From the NCBI GenBank assembly GCA_044223995.1, contig JBGALE010000006.1, positions 124,001 to 188,000 on the forward strand: a DNA stretch of 64,000 nucleotides, written 5' to 3'. Each line of letters starts with the position of its first letter. Within the stretch, counting starts at the first letter, position 1. The translations under genes were made by a program, and so were the position numbers. This document shows positions 43,868 through 52,218 of the stretch, piece after piece. The notes under the pieces are model-generated. The model searched no databases. It worked only from the letters and a program-made list of their open reading frames with translations, and was not told the DNA's origin. Source of the DNA: JACMLD01 sp044223995. GTDB lineage: Bacteria; Bacteroidota; Bacteroidia; Chitinophagales; Chitinophagaceae.

Positions 43868-43891
43868 GGCGGCCCCGCAAGCGGGGCCGCC
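43868..43891 (-). terminator. Strong GC-rich hairpin terminating the YceI gene
   Basis: GGCGGCCCCGC-AA-GCGGGGCCGCC: 11-bp arms. On the minus strand the hairpin is followed by TTTTTT, so it terminates yceI; on the plus strand there is no T-run. Confidence 0.85.
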
Positions 43892-43916
43892 ATCATGTAT
43901 ACATTGTAGTGTTATA

Positions 43917-44564
43917 TTATTTGGCCTGGTTCAATTCTGCTTTTACAGTTATTTCAACCTCTTTACCTACTACCAGTCCGCCAGTTTCAGTGGCTTTGTC
44001 CCATTTCAGGTTATAGTCAAACCGGTTAATGGTGGTGGTTGCTTTGAAACCAATTTTGGTGCCTTGCTGCGTTTTAATACTTCCTCCGTAAACCACGTCA
44101 AAAGTTACCGGCTTGGTAACATCACGAATAGTCAGGTTGCCAGCCAGTTTGTATTTACTACCGCCTTGTGGTGTAAAAGAAGTGCTCTCAAATTTGATGG
44201 AAGGAAATTTCTCTGCATTGAAGAAATCATCGCTTTTCAGGTGTTTATCGCGGTAGTCGTTGTCTGTGCTCAAAGAATTTACATCTACTGTAAATGAAAT
44301 TTTTGCATCAGAAAAATCTGCCTTGGTATTTTCCATAGTTCCGTCGAACATTTTAAAAGCCCCTTCTGTCTCCGAAACAACCATATGTGTTACAGAGAAC
44401 TTAGCGGTGGAATGCGCCTTGTCAAGCGTCCATTTTGTGGCCGCCTGGGTTTGGCTTTTTCCACTGGCAGGGGATGGTTTTTTACCACCAACAGCAGGGA
44501 AAGTAAAAGCAGATAATGCTGCTAATGAAAGGATTGCAATGGAAAGTGAAAGTGTTTTTTTCAT
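43917..44564 (-). CDS. YceI-like periplasmic protein
   Basis: The 215-residue protein has a signal peptide (MKKTLSLSIAILSLAALSAFTFP) and a YceI lipocalin-like domain (about 45-212) with the motifs WTLDKAHSTAKFSVTHMVV, FNAEKFPSIKFEST, LTIRDVTKPVTFDVVY and FKATTTINRFDYNLKW. The family binds isoprenoid lipids, and the role is thought to be in envelope or stress functions. A near-match -7 (TATCTTTA on the minus strand, 44595-44602) lies upstream. Confidence 0.92.
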   Translation of the reverse strand: MKKTLSLSIAILSLAALSAFTFPAVGGKKPSPASGKSQTQAATKWTLDKAHSTAKFSVTHMVVSETEGAFKMFDGTMENTKADFSDAKISFTVDVNSLSTDNDYRDKHLKSDDFFNAEKFPSIKFESTSFTPQGGSKYKLAGNLTIRDVTKPVTFDVVYGGSIKTQQGTKIGFKATTTINRFDYNLKWDKATETGGLVVGKEVEITVKAELNQAK

Positions 44565-44686
44565 ATCGTTGTCGTTTTAATGTTTAAACTTTGATAAAGA
44601 TAGTAAGATTTCTTTATTCCTCTTCCTTTTAGGGGAAAAATCCATATAAAAAAATCATAAATTAAATGCAGACAAGTTTCGTGCCT

Positions 44687-44694
44687 TACATTTG
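44687..44694 (+). promoter_or_regulatory. -7 promoter element of tRNA-Thr
   Basis: TACATTTG, 10 nt before the tRNA 5' end. Confidence 0.65.
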
Positions 44695-44704
44695 TTGCAC
44701 CACC

Positions 44705-44778
44705 GCCATCCTAGCTCAGTTGGTTAGAGCAGCTGTTTCGTAAATAGCAGGTCGGGGGTTCGAATCCCTTGGGTGGCT
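44705..44778 (+). tRNA. tRNA-Thr (anticodon CGT)
   Basis: 74 nt without encoded CCA. Acceptor stem GCCATCC/GGGTGGC (7 bp with one T-G), D arm GCTC-N9-GAGC, anticodon stem GCTGT/ATAGC with loop TTCGTAA, anticodon CGT reading ACG, T arm with TTCGAAT loop, discriminator T. Two G-T pairs in the T stem are tolerated. Confidence 0.93.
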
Positions 44779-44861
44779 CATCTTTTTAAAAGAACCTTTT
44801 ATCATATCTCTTTTACCGGAAACATTTCTGTACTTAATTTCCAAGTTCAAACTTTCTAACA

Positions 44862-47800
44862 ATGACATTAATCAAAACCAAACTAACAACATGGTGCTTT
44901 TTTCTGTTGCTATCTGTTACTGCTCTGGCACAGCAGGTTAAACTCGATCAGTTTAAAAACTGGAAGCCGCGCAATATTGGGCCGGCCGGAATGAGTGGTC
45001 GCGTTACTTCCATTGACGCGCTCTGGAGCAATCCTTCCATCATTTACCTCGGCACTGCCAGTGGTGGTGTATGGAAATCTGAAAACGGCGGCGGCAGTTG
45101 GAAACCAGTATTTGATGAACAACCCATTCAGAATATCGGATCGGTTGCCATCACGCAAACCAATCCCTCTATCGTGTGGGCAGGAACTGGTGAAGGCAAC
45201 CCGCGAAATTCTGTTAGCATTGGCGAAGGTATTTATAAATCACTGGATGGCGGCAAGACATGGAAATGCATGGGCCTGCAAAAAACAAGAAACATTCACC
45301 GCATTATTATCGATCCTACCAACCCTGACATTGTTTATGCTGGTGCTATTGGTAATCCATTCAATGAACACCCTGAAAGAGGTGTTTATAAAACAACAGA
45401 TGGCGGAGAAACATGGAAGCTGATTTTACATACCAATGATACCAGTGGAGTAGGAGATATGATCATCGATCCTTCCAATCCAAAAAAGTTATTTGTTGCC
45501 ATGTGGCAACACCGCCGCACACCCTGGAGCTTTAAAAGTGGCGGCACCGGCAGTGGATTGTTTGTAACCTACGATGGCGGGGAGCATTTTAAAAAATTAG
45601 GAAAAGATGATGGACTGCCGGCAGGAAACCTGGGCCGCATCGGTCTTGCCATCAGCCATAACGATCCAACACGTGTATATGCATTGGTGGAAGCAACAAA
45701 AAATGGGTTATACAAAAGTGATGATGGCGGTATTAAATGGGAGTTGGTAAACAGCAGTCCTGAAGTAGTCAATAACCGGCCGTTCTATTTCCAGGATATT
45801 GCCTGTGACCCGCAAAATGAAAACAGGCTTTACAATATCAACCAGGTAATTACTATGAGTGAAGACGGCGGAAAAACCTTTAAATCAGTGCTGCCGTACA
45901 GCGGTATCCATCCAGATCATCATGCATTCTGGATTCATCCCCAAAACGGCTCGCTGATTATAGATGGAAATGATGGTGGCATTGGCATCACCAGGGATCG
46001 TGGAAAAACATGGCAGTTTGATGAAAAATTGCCGCTGGGTCAGTTCTATCACATCAATGTCGATAATCGTTTACCCTACAACGTTATGGGCGGATTGCAG
46101 GACAATGGAAGCTGGCACGGGCCGGCTTATGTATGGATAAGCAGTGGTATCCGTAATGCATACTGGCAAAGCGTGAGCGGTGGCGACGGATTTGATGTAG
46201 TGCCGCATCCCGCCGATCCAAATTGGGTGTATTGCATGAGCCAGGGCGGAAGCCTGGAAAGATATAATATCGCTACCGGAGAAAACTGGGGCATACGGCC
46301 ACCTAATCCAAGCCTCGCCTTGCGGCACCGGTTCAACTGGAACGCTGCAATTGCGCAAGACCCGTTTGATAAGAATACCATTTACTATGGTAGCCAGTTC
46401 ATCAATAAAAGCGCCAACAGTGGCGCATCGTGGGAAATCATTTCGCCCGATTTGACAACAAATGACAGTGTGAAAACAGATCAGTCGAATAATGGTGGTA
46501 TTTCCATTGACATTACCGGCGCAGAAAACTACTGTACAGTTATTTGTATTGAACCATCTGCCAAAGAGCAGGGTGTGATCTGGGCTGGAACGGATGATGG
46601 CAATGTGCAGCTTACGCGCGATGGCGGTAAGACTTGGACTAATTTTCGCGGAAAAATTCCCGGTCTGCCCATAGGTTGCTGGGTACCGCAAATCCGCGCT
46701 TCAAAATACAATGCTGGTGAAGCATTCATTGTTGCGAATGATTACCGTCGTGGTGACTTCAAACCGTATATTTTTCGCACTGCCGATTATGGCAAAACAT
46801 GGACACGCATGCTTGACGAAAAAAAGGTAACAGGTTATGCACTGTGCATGATACAGGACCCGGTAGAACCAAATCTTATTTTTGCAGGAACTGAACAGGG
46901 TTTGTGGATCAGCTTCGACAATGGAAACAGTTTTGAACAGTTTAAGAATAAATATCCGTCTGTATCAACATACGATTTGGCCATACAGGAGAGGGAATCC
47001 GATTTGGTGATCGCTACATTCGGAAGGGCCATCTGGATATTGGATGACATAACTCCACTGCGCAAAGCAGCCTCAAACAAAGGGCAGCAGTTTACCAACA
47101 AACTGACCGCATTCAAAGCACCCGATGCTTACCAGGCAAGGATTAAGAATCCTTCCGGGATCGAATACAGCACTTACGGCACCTATGAAGGTGAAAACAG
47201 GAACGCAGGTGCAGCTATCAGTTATTATATAAACAAAACAACAGCAGATACAGGAAAAAATAAACTGGCGGATACCGCTATTATAAAAATTTACAATACA
47301 CTGAACGAACAGGTTCGCATGCTGCGGATAAAAAGCGATACTGGCTTCAATCGTATTTACTGGGGCCTGGAAGGAAAGGGAGTGCGCCAGCCCGGCAACA
47401 GGCGCCGCGGTGGAGGTGGTGAGAGCAACGCAAATGAACCCGGTGGCCTACCAGTTGATCCCGGAACTTATAAGGTAGTAATATCATTGGGTACATCTTT
47501 CAAAGACAGTACAATGGTGAATGTGTTCGATGATCCTGTTTCACCCACACCGAAAGAAATAAGGGATGCAAAAAGAACGATGATTGCGCGGCTCGACAAG
47601 AGTACCGTTAAAATTACCGATCTCGCCGATCGGTTAACCGAAGCAGATGAGATTATCAAAAAAGTAGAAGATAATTTGAAAGACATGGACAGCAAACAGG
47701 CAGATACCTTGCGTAAATTAAATAAGTCGATGACAGAAAGTATTAAATCTATCAGGGAAAGCCTGAATGGCAAGCCACAGGAGAAACAGGGTTACGGACA

Positions 47801-48032
47801 AGTGCCGCAAATAACTGTCAACTCCACCCTCCAGGAGGCAAGGTTTAATATCACCGGTAAAAATGTTGTACCCGGCGCACAGGAAGAAAGATTGGTGCAG
47901 CAGGCGGAAACAATGACCGACAATGTACTAAAGAAAGCGAATGATTTTTTTAGTGGTAAATGGAAGGAATACCGTGCATTGGCTGAAAGTATACCGGTAA
48001 AAATATTCAAGGACTATGCGCCCATTAATTGA
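44862..48032 (+). CDS. Large secreted sortilin/VPS10-like BNR beta-propeller protein
   Basis: The 1056-residue protein has a signal peptide (FFLLLSVTALAQQ) and a double-propeller core (about residues 30-740) with many BNR Asp-box motifs (KSLDGGKTWK, KTTDGGETWK, KSDDGGIKWE, RTADYGKTWT and others). Then come a beta-domain with a Gly/Arg-rich low-complexity stretch (GNRRRGGGGES) and a helical C-terminus with heptad-like pattern (DLADRLTEADEIIKKVEDNL). This is the layout of Bacteroidota glycosyl hydrolase-like proteins related to sortilins; no enzyme activity is established. Preceded by tRNA-Thr. Confidence 0.9.
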   Translation: MTLIKTKLTTWCFFLLLSVTALAQQVKLDQFKNWKPRNIGPAGMSGRVTSIDALWSNPSIIYLGTASGGVWKSENGGGSWKPVFDEQPIQNIGSVAITQTNPSIVWAGTGEGNPRNSVSIGEGIYKSLDGGKTWKCMGLQKTRNIHRIIIDPTNPDIVYAGAIGNPFNEHPERGVYKTTDGGETWKLILHTNDTSGVGDMIIDPSNPKKLFVAMWQHRRTPWSFKSGGTGSGLFVTYDGGEHFKKLGKDDGLPAGNLGRIGLAISHNDPTRVYALVEATKNGLYKSDDGGIKWELVNSSPEVVNNRPFYFQDIACDPQNENRLYNINQVITMSEDGGKTFKSVLPYSGIHPDHHAFWIHPQNGSLIIDGNDGGIGITRDRGKTWQFDEKLPLGQFYHINVDNRLPYNVMGGLQDNGSWHGPAYVWISSGIRNAYWQSVSGGDGFDVVPHPADPNWVYCMSQGGSLERYNIATGENWGIRPPNPSLALRHRFNWNAAIAQDPFDKNTIYYGSQFINKSANSGASWEIISPDLTTNDSVKTDQSNNGGISIDITGAENYCTVICIEPSAKEQGVIWAGTDDGNVQLTRDGGKTWTNFRGKIPGLPIGCWVPQIRASKYNAGEAFIVANDYRRGDFKPYIFRTADYGKTWTRMLDEKKVTGYALCMIQDPVEPNLIFAGTEQGLWISFDNGNSFEQFKNKYPSVSTYDLAIQERESDLVIATFGRAIWILDDITPLRKAASNKGQQFTNKLTAFKAPDAYQARIKNPSGIEYSTYGTYEGENRNAGAAISYYINKTTADTGKNKLADTAIIKIYNTLNEQVRMLRIKSDTGFNRIYWGLEGKGVRQPGNRRRGGGGESNANEPGGLPVDPGTYKVVISLGTSFKDSTMVNVFDDPVSPTPKEIRDAKRTMIARLDKSTVKITDLADRLTEADEIIKKVEDNLKDMDSKQADTLRKLNKSMTESIKSIRESLNGKPQEKQGYGQVPQITVNSTLQEARFNITGKNVVPGAQEERLVQQAETMTDNVLKKANDFFSGKWKEYRALAESIPVKIFKDYAPIN

Positions 48033-48039
48033 TTTGATA

Positions 48040-48062
48040 AAGACCTGCATGATGCAGGTCTT
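48040..48062 (+). terminator. Intrinsic terminator after the sortilin-like gene
   Basis: AAGACCTGCA, loop TGA, TGCAGGTCTT, then TT: 10-bp perfect stem. Confidence 0.85.
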
Positions 48063-48109
48063 TTAGTTTCCGTTCATTTAATTTTCCAATATATCTGAAA
48101 GGAGAACAG

Positions 48110-48117
48110 TAATTTTG
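48110..48117 (+). promoter_or_regulatory. -7 promoter element of the aminotransferase gene
   Basis: TAATTTTG, 22 nt before ATG 48140. Confidence 0.6.
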
Positions 48118-48139
48118 CCTCACCATATAACTATATATC

Positions 48140-49405
48140 ATGAGTGTTTTAAAACTGTCTCATTTATCTGAAACGCTTATCGGATCGGAAATTGTAAAAC
48201 TGGGTGGTGAAATCAGGGAAAAGATAAGACAGGGTGAAAAAATCTACAATTTTACAGTGGGTGATTTCGATCCTTCCATCTTCCCTATACCAAAAGAGTT
48301 GGAAAATGAAATTGTAGAAGCGTATCGCCAGCATTTTACCAATTACCCTGCTGCTGAAGGTAACCTTGATTTGCGTGAATCCATCAGCTATTTTATAAAG
48401 GAGCGGCAACAGTTGCAGTATGAGCCTGCTGAAATATTGGTGGCAAGCGGTGGGAGACCATTGATTTATTCTTTGTTCAGGGCCATTTGTGATAAAGATG
48501 ATAAAGTAATTTATGCTGTTCCATCCTGGAACAATAATCACTATGCAAACTTTGTAGGTGCTAAACATGTACTGGTAGAAGCCAGCCCCGCCAATAATTT
48601 TATGCCAACGGCAGCAGAAATAAAACCGCATATAAAAGGGGCTACATTAATCGCGTTGTGTTCTCCGCAAAACCCAACTGGTACTACTTTTTCGAAAAAT
48701 GTATTATTGGATATTTCAAAAATGGTCGTGGAAGAAAACAACAGCCGGAAAGAAGGGGAGAAAAAATTATACGTGATGTACGATCAAATGTACTGGCAAT
48801 TAACTTACGGCAGTATTAAACATTACGATCCGGTTACCCTGGTTCCTGAAATGCGCAGGTATACTATTTTTGTCGATGCCATTAGTAAAGTGTTTGCATC
48901 TACGGGTGTACGTGTGGGTTGGTCAACCGGCCCGGTTGAAGTAATAAATAAAATGAAAGCCTTTCTTACACACCTGGGTGCATGGGCGCCCATGGCCGAG
49001 CAGAAAGCAGTAGCCCGCTATTTAACTCAAAAAGAAAATATCAACCGTTATCTTACCCATTTTAAGAGTGAATTGGAAATAAGATTGGTGAATATTCACA
49101 AAGGGTTGCAGCAACTAAAAGCGAAGGGGCATAAAGTTGATTCCATTGCACCAGAAGCTGGTATCTATCTAACTGTTCAATTTAATCTTAGCGGAAAGAA
49201 AACCGCAAAAGGCGAAGCATTGCAACAGCAAAGTGATGTAACTGCTTATCTTCTGAATGAAGCAAAACTGGCAGTTGTTCCATTTTATGCATTTGGTGCT
49301 TCTGCTGAATCCAACTGGTACAGGCTTAGTGTTGGTACTTGTAAGAAAGAAGAAATAGAACAGTTCCTGCTGCAACTGGAAACAGCGCTCAATAAATTAT
49401 CTTAA
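48140..49405 (+). CDS. PLP-dependent aminotransferase, class I/II fold
   Basis: The 421-residue fold-type I enzyme has GDFDPSIFPIP, NYPAAEGNLDLRESIS, SPQNPTGTTFS, YDQMYWQLTY and the PLP lysine in DAISKVFASTGVRVGW. It resembles aspartate or tyrosine/kynurenine-type aminotransferases of Bacteroidota. Amino-acid specificity is not determinable. Flanked by terminators on both sides, hence monocistronic. Confidence 0.9.
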   Translation: MSVLKLSHLSETLIGSEIVKLGGEIREKIRQGEKIYNFTVGDFDPSIFPIPKELENEIVEAYRQHFTNYPAAEGNLDLRESISYFIKERQQLQYEPAEILVASGGRPLIYSLFRAICDKDDKVIYAVPSWNNNHYANFVGAKHVLVEASPANNFMPTAAEIKPHIKGATLIALCSPQNPTGTTFSKNVLLDISKMVVEENNSRKEGEKKLYVMYDQMYWQLTYGSIKHYDPVTLVPEMRRYTIFVDAISKVFASTGVRVGWSTGPVEVINKMKAFLTHLGAWAPMAEQKAVARYLTQKENINRYLTHFKSELEIRLVNIHKGLQQLKAKGHKVDSIAPEAGIYLTVQFNLSGKKTAKGEALQQQSDVTAYLLNEAKLAVVPFYAFGASAESNWYRLSVGTCKKEEIEQFLLQLETALNKLS

Positions 49406-49441
49406 ATACAAACGGGCCGCAGTTGCGGCCCGTTTGTATTT
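49404..49441. terminator. Very strong bidirectional terminator after the aminotransferase gene
   Basis: 17-bp perfect stem (49404-49420 and 49425-49441) around loop AGTT, with GC-rich core GGGCCGC/GCGGCCC and A/T-rich ends. The upstream arm overlaps the stop codon. Serves the convergent small gene at 49461 too. Confidence 0.93.
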
Positions 49442-49460
49442 TATTCTTAATCCAGTCGAA

Positions 49461-49709
49461 TTAGTTCTTATTACAAATAAACTGAAATGCTTTCAAGGAT
49501 GATTTATGAACAAACTGGATCATCTTTTTACGGTTGTCGATCACTTTATGTTTGTTCAAATCAAAAATTTCATGTGCGACACAAAAATTTTCAACGGTTT
49601 CCAATTGAAACAACAGACTATTTAACTGCTCAAGCTGCAGTTCCATCTGACGTTCATTCATTGTGTCATCTTTCACCAGGACAAGCAAATCCCTGTTACT
49701 AGTTTTCAT
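49461..49709 (-). CDS. Small hypothetical protein, 82 residues
   Basis: Soluble, mostly helical; residues 17-42 (MNERQMELQLEQLNSLLFQL) could form a short coiled coil. No motif recognised. The ATG is at 49709. It lies 13 nt after the 44-residue lipoprotein ORF on the same strand, so the two may form a small operon ending at the terminator 49404-49441. Confidence 0.6.
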   Translation of the reverse strand: MKTSNRDLLVLVKDDTMNERQMELQLEQLNSLLFQLETVENFCVAHEIFDLNKHKVIDNRKKMIQFVHKSSLKAFQFICNKN

Positions 49710-49722
49710 TCCTTATTAGATT

Positions 49723-49857
49723 TTAATAACCAACATAACCTTTATGAACCCCGCAACCACAACTTTTTCCGGAAGCGCGACGCTCACTGCTACAGCTTAC
49801 GAAAGTTATCGCTACAATTATTAACAAGAGTAACCAATTATGGTTTATCTTTTTCAT
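49723..49857 (-). CDS. Tiny lipoprotein, 44 residues
   Basis: ATG at 49857, TAA at 49723. The product has a hydrophobic signal (NWLLLLIIVAITFVSC) ending in FVSCSS, a lipobox-like site, and a mature peptide of about 23 residues with CGCG and an aromatic-glycine end (HKGYVGY). A full lipoprotein signal in so short an ORF is unlikely by chance. Function unknown. It begins 87 nt from the divergently oriented glycosyltransferase start. Confidence 0.65.
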   Translation of the reverse strand: MKKINHNWLLLLIIVAITFVSCSSERRASGKSCGCGVHKGYVGY

Positions 49858-49944
49858 AGTTTGGTATTTCTAAATTAAACTATTTTAATAACAAATTAGT
49901 ATCCAGATTTGCGTGAAAAAGTAAAAAATAACACTGACACTGCG

Positions 49945-51033
49945 ATGACAAGGGTGGCGCTGGTGGCCCCGCTTGATTGGGGACTTGGTCACGCTAACCG
50001 TTGTATTCCGATAATCCGCGAACTTTTAAACGCTGGTTTTGAAGTTATTATTGCGGCAGAAGGGAGCCAAAAAGCAATTCTTTCCGAAGAATTTCCGGCA
50101 ATCTCCATCATTCACATAAATGGCTATCATCTGTCATATGGCAATAAAAAGTGGAAAACACCTTTAAAAATACTGCTGCAGTCGCCGAAAATATTGACAG
50201 CAATCAACAAGGAGAATCAGTGGATTAGAGCTCTTCATAAGGAAAAACACTTAGCGGTAATTGTGTCTGATAACCGCTTCGGTTTATATCATCCCGACGT
50301 GTTTTCAATTTTTATCACTCATCAGCTATATATCCGGTCGCCCTTTGGAAGAATCATCAACAGGATTTTACAAAAAATTAATTACCGTTTTATCAACCGG
50401 TTTTCTCTTTGCTGGGTTCCCGATGCAGCAGGCAATCAAAACCTGGCAGGTGAGTTGTCGCATCCAACTTATTTACCCAAAACACCTGTTCAATATATCG
50501 GTTGTCTGTCAAGGATAAAGAAAATACCGTCCCCAATTACTAATAAATTACTTGTAATTATATCCGGGCCTGAACCTCAGCGAACCATTTTTGAAAATAA
50601 AGTAATGGAGCAATTAAAAACGATCGCTGCCAGCAGTATTGTGATCCGTGGCCTGCCAGCCCAAGCTTCAGAAGCTTATAGTGTTGGGCAGGTAACCATT
50701 TATAATCATCTCGGTTCTTCTCAACTGGAACAACTCATTAATGAATCCGACATCATCATCAGCCGTTCGGGTTACAGCACTATTATGGACACATTGCCAC
50801 TGGGGAAAAAATGTATTTTCATACCCACGCCAGGTCAGGGCGAACAGGAGTACCTCGCAAAATACCTGTCGGGTAAAAATTGGATTGTGACCGGCGACCA
50901 GGAGAATTTTTCTATTGCGGCCCTTATTACCCAGTCAGAAAAACTGGAAACATTTGATGAAAAAAAATTAAGCCCCGGGGATTCACTCAGGGAAATAATC
51001 AATCAATTATATCAGGGTAATACAGCAGTTTAA
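49945..51033 (+). CDS. MurG/GT28-like glycosyltransferase
   Basis: The 362-residue GT-B enzyme has an N-terminal WGLGHANRCIPIIREL glycine-rich loop (MurG-like) and a C-terminal donor-binding half with LLVIISGPEPQRTIFE, RSGYSTIMDTLPLGKKCIFIP and PGQGEQEYLAKYL. It probably moves a sugar from UDP-GlcNAc or a similar donor to a lipid or envelope acceptor. ATG 49945 is chosen since the upstream frame start (TTG 49909) lies in a near-match promoter element (CAGATTTG, 49904-49911). No other cell-envelope sugar genes adjoin. Confidence 0.85.
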   Translation: MTRVALVAPLDWGLGHANRCIPIIRELLNAGFEVIIAAEGSQKAILSEEFPAISIIHINGYHLSYGNKKWKTPLKILLQSPKILTAINKENQWIRALHKEKHLAVIVSDNRFGLYHPDVFSIFITHQLYIRSPFGRIINRILQKINYRFINRFSLCWVPDAAGNQNLAGELSHPTYLPKTPVQYIGCLSRIKKIPSPITNKLLVIISGPEPQRTIFENKVMEQLKTIAASSIVIRGLPAQASEAYSVGQVTIYNHLGSSQLEQLINESDIIISRSGYSTIMDTLPLGKKCIFIPTPGQGEQEYLAKYLSGKNWIVTGDQENFSIAALITQSEKLETFDEKKLSPGDSLREIINQLYQGNTAV

Positions 51034-51094
51034 CTATCCCAATTGGCCCGAAAGCCTTTACTGGCATGATTTTTTATCTTTATACTTCAAAGAG

Positions 51095-51529
51095 ATGTTT
51101 ATGAAACTGTTGTCGTATTCCCTGCTTGGCTTTCTTTCTTCTGTTATCGTCATCACGGGTTGCAGTAAAAGTAATAGCTCTACCAGCAACAGCGCTGATA
51201 TTTCCAACCAGTTGACAGCATCCGGCTGGGGCATTCATTATTATTATGGAAATGGTACAGACAACACAAAATTATTTTCGAGCTACTCTTTTACTTTTAA
51301 AAAAGACAGCACGCTTTTGTTGTCAAATACCACGGAGTCTTACAACGGCGGTTGGTTTACGCAAAAAAAGTCTGATGGTACTGTTCAGTTAACCATTAAT
51401 ATCGCGTCGCTTACACAGGTACAATTACTGAATAATAATTGGAAGGTTGTCAGCAATGATGGCACGCTGATTACTTTGAAAGATTATTCTGCTTCAGACG
51501 ACAGGGAGTTGCACCTCATTCGCCAATAA
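51095..51529 (+). CDS. Small lipoprotein of unknown function
   Basis: The 144-residue protein has a lipoprotein signal (LLGFLSSVIVITGCSKS; Cys near residue 23), a Ser/Asn/Thr-rich linker and a beta-rich domain (WGIHYYYGNGTDNT, YSFTFKKDSTLLL, TLITLKDYSASDDREL). The fold could be lipocalin-like, similar to other Bacteroidota small lipoproteins. ATG 51095 or 51101 are both possible. Convergent with sixA, 6 nt apart. Confidence 0.8.
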   Translation: MFMKLLSYSLLGFLSSVIVITGCSKSNSSTSNSADISNQLTASGWGIHYYYGNGTDNTKLFSSYSFTFKKDSTLLLSNTTESYNGGWFTQKKSDGTVQLTINIASLTQVQLLNNNWKVVSNDGTLITLKDYSASDDRELHLIRQ

Positions 51530-51535
51530 TATTTG

Positions 51536-52027
51536 CTATAACAGCTTGGGATAATCGAAAAACAGGAACTCCCTGCTAACATTGTCAAATGTTTCCCACC
51601 GATCGATGGGCGCCTTTACAGCAAAAACGCCACAGGTGGGCATATTATCAGTTTTGATATTCGTGAGGGTATTGACAAATTCTGTTATACCAGGGTTATG
51701 TGTAAATACAGCGATAGATTTAAATGTATTATCTGTCTTTTTTATCACGCTGTAGATAGTCTGTGCACTGGCATGGTATAATTCTTCGTGAAAAATGATT
51801 TCCTTCTTCCTTTTATCAAATACTTCCGCAAATAGTTCGGCTGTTTCCTTTGCGCGTTTCGCAGGGCTACTGATAAAAGCGTCAATATCACCGGCCTTGC
51901 TGAGTAATTTTTTGGCCATCAATGGCGCATCTGTTTTACCACGGTGATTCAGGGGGCGATCAAAATCACTCATGGTAGCAATATCCCAACTACTTTTAGC
52001 ATGCCGGATAATTACAACAGTCTTCAT
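51536..52027 (-). CDS. sixA: Phosphohistidine phosphatase SixA
   Basis: The 163-residue histidine phosphatase has the RHG-type motif in VIIRHAKSSWD, ISSPAKRAKETAE, and the later FTHNPGITEF (second His). SixA-type enzymes dephosphorylate phosphohistidine on signalling proteins such as PTS or histidine-containing phosphotransfer domains. It is the downstream partner of the purF-like gene on the same strand (192-nt spacer with a large palindromic element), but not clearly cotranscribed. Confidence 0.9.
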   Translation of the reverse strand: MKTVVIIRHAKSSWDIATMSDFDRPLNHRGKTDAPLMAKKLLSKAGDIDAFISSPAKRAKETAELFAEVFDKRKKEIIFHEELYHASAQTIYSVIKKTDNTFKSIAVFTHNPGITEFVNTLTNIKTDNMPTCGVFAVKAPIDRWETFDNVSREFLFFDYPKLL

Positions 52028-52092
52028 TCAGTGAATTTAGGCAAAAGAAGTCAATGCCCATTGGAGGGGTGGTTGATTGAATGGAGGTTGTA

Positions 52093-52136
52093 GAATCACC
52101 ATTTAAAAGATAAACAGGCCTGTTTAATGGTGGTTC
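52093..52136. repeat. Large palindromic element between purF-like gene and sixA
   Basis: Inner perfect palindrome TAAACAGGCCTGTTTA (52111-52126, 16 bp) inside an outer near-perfect inverted repeat GAATCACCATT / AATGGTGGTTC (52093-52103 and 52126-52136; 10 of 11 pairs). No T-run on either strand, so not a plain terminator. Confidence 0.7.
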
Positions 52137-52218
52137 CCCACAGGAAAGCTTGATTAAAAACGGTCGGCAATAAAAAGGCACAAATACTTTGCCAGAATGA
52201 CAATTATGCTACTACATA

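Noticed and set aside
46071..46691. 206-residue minus-strand ORF within the sortilin-like gene
   Set aside because: Antisense shadow of a gene with repeated BNR motifs; no start context or motif.
52093..52136. Palindromic element as an intrinsic terminator
   Set aside because: No T-run after either arm.
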